Part shown: piece after piece, positions 50,201 through 56,200 of the stretch
Layout of the letters: the number at the start of each line of letters is the position of its first letter
How positions within the stretch are numbered: position 1 is the stretch's first letter
Assembly: GCF_024166365.1 (NCBI RefSeq)
Contig: NC_064819.1
Coordinates: 1,190,501 to 1,254,500, forward strand
Source: Elephas maximus indicus
Taxonomy: Eukaryota; Chordata; Mammalia; Proboscidea; Elephantidae
Direction of reading: 5' to 3'
Length of the DNA stretch: 64,000 nt
Made by a program: the position numbers and the translations under genes
Notes under the pieces: generated by a model
Seen by the model: only the letters and a program-made list of their open reading frames with translations
The model's database searches: none
Told to the model about the DNA's origin: nothing

Positions 50201-53200
50201 GCAACTTTATTTCTCAAGCTACCTTCTATTAATAGTACTCTACTTAATCAAATCATACACACAGCCAACAGTCACATATTTTCAGCTAGACAATACAGTA
50301 TTAGATACTATTTGGCCTCTTTTTAAACATAATACTTTCATACTTCTGGTTGAAAACTAAAGGGTAGCTGGAAGCTAAGAGCCAGAAGCCCAGAAACAGA
50401 AGAACAGAAAGAAAGAGACCAACTAGGTACTGTACTTACACAAAGCAAATGGTGCCTTAGCTCCTTCAGGATCATTCTAGCCTGCCTCAATCCTATAAGG
50501 GGGCTCTATCCCAATTCAGCTTTATGTGCTTTATACCCCGCTGGGCTGGTTTTGTCTTGGATTTTTTTTAAAAAGGGGGGAAATTCATAAATCAATTCAG
50601 TGTAAGAGTTATTCTAAGTTAGAAGATAAACGCCAAAACCATACGATTAATGCCTACTTTAAAAAGAGTTAACTTAATTCTAGCCACTTGCATCTCTAAC
50701 CCGAACTATTTATTCACCCATCAGTAATCTCCACAGAGGAGATAAAGTCAATGCGTACAAGAAGAACAGACTACTTTCATCTCCCACTTGATTTCAGATA
50801 CTTAGTTTCAAGAGTCATATCTAAATTGTAGCTTCATTTGGCAAGAATTTCAATGATATCCTTAAGATCAAATCCTAGTTTTATTTGGCACTCAAGGTAT
50901 TAAACTAATAAGGCCTAAACTAAGTGTTATGGGTTGAATTGACTACATCTGTGGAATGAGACGATGGAAAAGCTCAATATCATCAGTCAGAATAAGGCCA
51001 GGGGCCGACTATGGAACAGACCATCAATTGCTCATATGCAAGTTCAAGATGAAACTGAAGAAAATCAGAGCAAGTCCACGAGAGCCAAAATATGACCTTG
51101 AATATATCCCATCTGAATTTAGAGAACATCTCAAGAACAGATTTGACACATTGAACACTGGTGACTGAAGACCAGACAAGCTGTGGAATGACATAAAGGG
51201 CATCATCCATGGAGAAAGCAAGAGGTCACTGAAAAGACAGGAAAGAAAGAAAAGACCAAGATGGATGTCAGAGGAGACTCTGAAACTTGCTCTTGAGCAT
51301 CGGGCAGCTAAAGCAAAAGGAAGAATTGATGAAGTAAAAGAACTGAGGAGAAGATTTCAAAGGGCCTCTCAGGAAGACAAAGTAAAATATTATAACGACA
51401 TGTGCCAAGAGCTGGAAATGGAAAACCGAAAGGGAAGAACACGCTCAGTGTTTCTCCAGCTGAAAGAACTGAAGAAAAAATTCAAGCCTCGAGTTGCAAT
51501 AATGAAGGTTTCTATGGGGAAAATACTAAACGACGCAGGAAGCATCAAAAGAAGATAGAAGGAATACACAGAATCATTATACCAAAAAGAATTAGTCCGT
51601 GTTCAACTATTTCAAGAGGTGGCATACGATCAGGAACCGATGGTACTGACGGAAGAAATCCAAGCTGCTCTGAAGGCATTGGTGAAAAACAAGGCTCCAG
51701 GAATTGATGGAATATCAATTGAGATGTTTCAACAAACAGATGCAGTGCTGGAGGTGCTCACTCGTCTATGCCAAGAAATATGGAAGAAAGCTTCCTGGCC
51801 AACAGATTGGAAGAGATCCATTTTTATGCCTATTCCCAAGAAAGGTGATCCAACTGAATGTGGAAATTATAGAACAATATCATTAATATCACACACAAGC
51901 AAAATTTTGCTGAAGATCATTCAAAAGCGGCTGCAGCAGTATATCGACAGGGAACTGCCGGGAGTTCCGGCTGGTTTCAGAAGAGGACGTGGAACCAGGG
52001 ATATCATTGCTGATGTCAGATGGATCCTGGCTGAAAGCAGAGAATACCAGAAGGATGTTTACCTGTGTTTTATTGACTATGCAAAGGCATTCGACTGTGT
52101 GGATCATAACAAACTATGGAAAACACTGCGAAGAATAGGAATTCCAGAACACTTAATTGTGCGCATGAGGAACCTTTACATAGATAAAGAGGTGGTTGTT
52201 CAGACAGAACAAGGGGATACTGATTGGTTTAAAGTCAGCAAAGGTGTGCGTCAGGGTTGTATTCTTTCACCATACCTATTTAATCTGTATGCCAAACAAA
52301 TAATACGAGAAGCTGGACTATATGAAGAAGAATGGGGCATCAGGATTAGAGGAAGACTCATTAACAACCTGCGTTATGCAGATGACACAACCTTGCTTGC
52401 TGAAAGTGAAGAGGACTTGAAGCACTTACTAATAAAGATCAAAGGCCACAGCCTTCAGTATAGATTACACCTCAACATAAAGAAAACAAAAATCCTCACA
52501 ACTGGACCAATGAGCAACATCATGATAAACGGAGAAAAGATTGAAGTTGTCAAGGGTTTCCTTTTACTTGGATCCACAATCAACACCCATGGAAACACCA
52601 GTCAAGAAATCAAGACGCATTGCACAGGGCAAATCTGCTGCAAAAGATCTCTTCAAAGTATTGAAGAGCAAAGATGTCACCTTGAACACTAAGGTGTGCC
52701 TGACCCAAGCCATGGTATTTTCAATCGCATCATATGCGTGTGAAAGCTGGACAATGAATAAGGAAGACTGAAGAAGAGTTGACGCCTTTGAATTGTGGTG
52801 TTGGCAAAGAATATTGAATATACCATGGACTGCCAAAAGAACGAACAAATCTGTCTTAGAAAAAGTACAACCAGAATGCTCCTTAGAAGCAAGGATGGCA
52901 AAACTGCGTCTTACCTACTTTGGACGTGTTGTCAGGTGGGATCAGTCCCTGGAGAAGCACATCATGCTTGGCAGAGTACAGGGTCAGCGGAAAAGAAGAA
53001 GACCCTCAACGAGGTGGACTGACACAGTGGCTGCAACAATGAGCTCAAGCATAACAACGATTCTAAGAATGGCGCAGGACCGGGCAGTGTTTCGTTCTGT
53101 TGTGCACAGTGTCGTTATAAGTCAGAACCGACTCGACGGCACCTAACAACACAACAACGTGGACTGAATTGTGTCTTCCCAAAACACATATTTTACCCCA

Positions 53201-56200
53201 CACCTGTGGATGCAATCTAATCTAATGTGATGTAATGACTTCCCCTAATGTCTCCAGTATCATCAGTCAGTCAGCTGAGGTCCTAACAGCATCAGGAGGA
53301 TCTTAAACCTGTAACTTCTGAGTTATAGGAAGAACAGCACAGACACAGAGGCAGGTACGCACTGACTGGGAAAGACAGACACCCTGTGAAGAACACCTAC
53401 CACCAAGGAACGAAAGACGCCCAGGTCATAGACCAGGAAGGCAGCAACATGGTCACGACCTTGATTTGGACTCTGAGCCTCCAGAATGGTGAGAAAATAA
53501 ATTTCTGTTCTTTAGAGCCATTCACTTGTGGAGTGTGTTTTATAGCAACACTAGGTAACTAAGTAGAATGGGTCCTTTAGAGAATGTCTAGCCAAAATCT
53601 CTCAATTCATAAACAAGTGTACCAAGTACCAAACCAAACCCATTGCCGTTGAGCCGACCCTATAATACAGAGGAAAACTGCCCCACAGAGTTTCCAAGGT
53701 ACACCTGATGGATTTGAACTGCTGACATTTTTGGTTAGCAGCCATAGTACTTAACCACTGAGCCACTGAGAAAAAATTAGAGAAATTGGTCTAGAAGGCG
53801 AGTCTCCCAGGCTCCTTTACACCATCATGTGTCTTCACTAAAAATAAAGATAATTTTAGATAAATGATCAGTTCAGCACATTATTCTTAGAATTCACCAG
53901 GATTGGGGATTCTATAGATTCTATGACAATTGCAAATTGAAAGGCCAGTTAATTCTCTGGCTGGAGGTCTTTGAATTTACAGCAGTGGCCAGATCCTATA
54001 CCATGCCTCACTACAAAAACTTCCTTTCACAACAACGAATTAAGAGCTATTGCCAATGAGTGGTGTTTTTAGTGAGAATTGAAAGTCAGGCTCAAGTAAA
54101 TTCTGTGCCATTTGTTAAGAACAAAAATAAGTCTGACACAACAACCATAACTGCTTATGATACTGAATTCCAAAGGGATTTTTTTTTTTAGCTCAGTATT
54201 TACTTCTTTACCGAGGACAAAATGAAATTATCTAAATGGAAGAGAACTCTTTACACAACTTTATGCTAAAAGTTCAATAAACACAACTGGCCTGTAAGAT
54301 GGCTGCAGTTTCCAACATTAAAGCAGCATTTTCAATATAACCCAGTTAATAAAAGTGAAAGAATGGCGGAAAAGAATCAGTGTTAAGTATGTTGCAATAA
54401 ACTATGTAAGCTGAATACTAAGAGAAAACTTAAGTGTTCAGGCAGTGAGCCAAGTTTCCCAATGGAAAGCCATGAAAACTCGTATCTGGTGCAAAGAGAG
54501 AAAAGACAGGGAACGCTACAGGCCCCACCGCAAGGTTAACATGATAGAAACACCAGCGGAGGGTAAGTGACCAGAGGAATATCCGCCATCCCTCCACCAC
54601 CCTTATTGCTAAATAAAGAGAAGTAGAGAAATGTGAGAAGTGGCAAATTAAGAGGGAAGTAACATCTTCTCTTCTATGGGAAGCAGAACATTTTATAAAA
54701 TTCTTGCACATAGCCAATAGAATCCAATTTTACTCAAAGCAAAATTAAAGTTCCAAATGTTTTCTCACAAAGCAGAAAAAACCATTGAGTTTAGTATGGT
54801 AATTGTTCCTGTAAATATTACAGCCTCAACATCTCTCCAATTGGATACTTACCTCCTCTGGGGTGATCACACCTGTTTCCTTAAACTTTGATTCCTAAAG
54901 AAAGCAGAAAGAATAAAAGAATAATTGTGTTAAACTTGTACTTTTATTCATTTAATTAAAAAACATTTGTGGGGCAAGAATTTGCCTGGCACCTTTTTAG
55001 GCAACGAAGCAGATTAAAAAAAAAAAAAAGAATATAACATGGGTATCTGACCTCAAGGAACATATAAGTCTAACAGATAAAACTGACATGGAAAAAATTA
55101 CAATAAAATTTGATCGGTGCTATAATAGAGCAAGGTCTTTGGAAAGGCATCCCAAGGTTTATATAAACATGAAGCCTTACAGTAACTCTGTAAGATGACC
55201 AACAGTTTTTATTTTACAACACAATAAAAACGTCTTACAGGTGCCTAGACACAGCACAATTCAGCCAATGTCTTACTGCAATTGATCAATACAGAAGCTG
55301 AATCTAGAAACCATTTAGCATTTGCCCATTATTCTCATTTCTACCAAGACTTTGATACAACATTCTCGCCTCTAAAGCAAGGATGTTATTTCACTAATTT
55401 TTTTTTAAATAAATTTTAAGATATATATGAGATTTTATGGTAGAGTCTACAAAAACAAAAAGATTCATTTAAGAACATTATTCATTCAACAAGTATTTAC
55501 TAAGTACCAACGATGTGCCAGGCATTGTTGAAGGCACTGGGGATATACCATGAGTAAAACAGACCCACATCATCCTTAACTTCATAGGAAGTTTAAGCTC
55601 TAGTGGAGGAGAAAAAACAACAGACAAAGAAACTATGCTAAATGGTCATGAAAACCATTAAGACAAATAAAGCAGAGAGGAGTGGGGCGAGGGATGCAGA
55701 TGGCTAGGATGGCAAGAGAAGGCTTCTCTGATAAGGTGACATCTGAGAAGAGAATTTGAGGAAAGGAACCAGCCATAAGTATGTCTGGAGGGAAGAGCAC
55801 TTGAGGCAGTGTGGAGAGCACCTGCAAAGGCCCTGAGGTCAAAGCCTGCTTGACAGTAACACAGAGGAGGTCAGCCTGGTTTAAGCAAGAGTGACAAGGG
55901 ATAGAGTAGATAAGACTGTGACCTGTAGGGATCAAGTAGAGCCTGGAAGATCACCTTAAAGACTTCAGCTTTTACCTCACATATGTCTTCCAGACAAAAA
56001 AATGACTTTTCTCAATTTTTACATGCTAGAAGGCCATTACTTCTTTGAGTATTTTGTCTCTTTGCCTTCCCACCTCTAGTAGAAAACTACGAGGATTCTC
56101 TTACTTTAAGCTAGTAGTTTCTACAGGGAGGAAGAAGTAAAGGATCACTAATTCTGCTTTCCTTATTACTAAAAAGAATACACCATACATAGTGGCATGC

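Larger units (their letters stand above)
50925..53564 (+). mobile_element. MaLR/MLT1-like LTR split by an RTE
   Basis: The first 17 bp (TGTTATGGGTTGAATTG) lie before the RTE. The LTR resumes at 53165 (TGAATTGTGTCTTCCCAAAA) and ends near 53564 after GCAACACTAGGTAACTAAG. It is homologous to the LTRs at 22394 and 35872. Confidence 0.65.
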
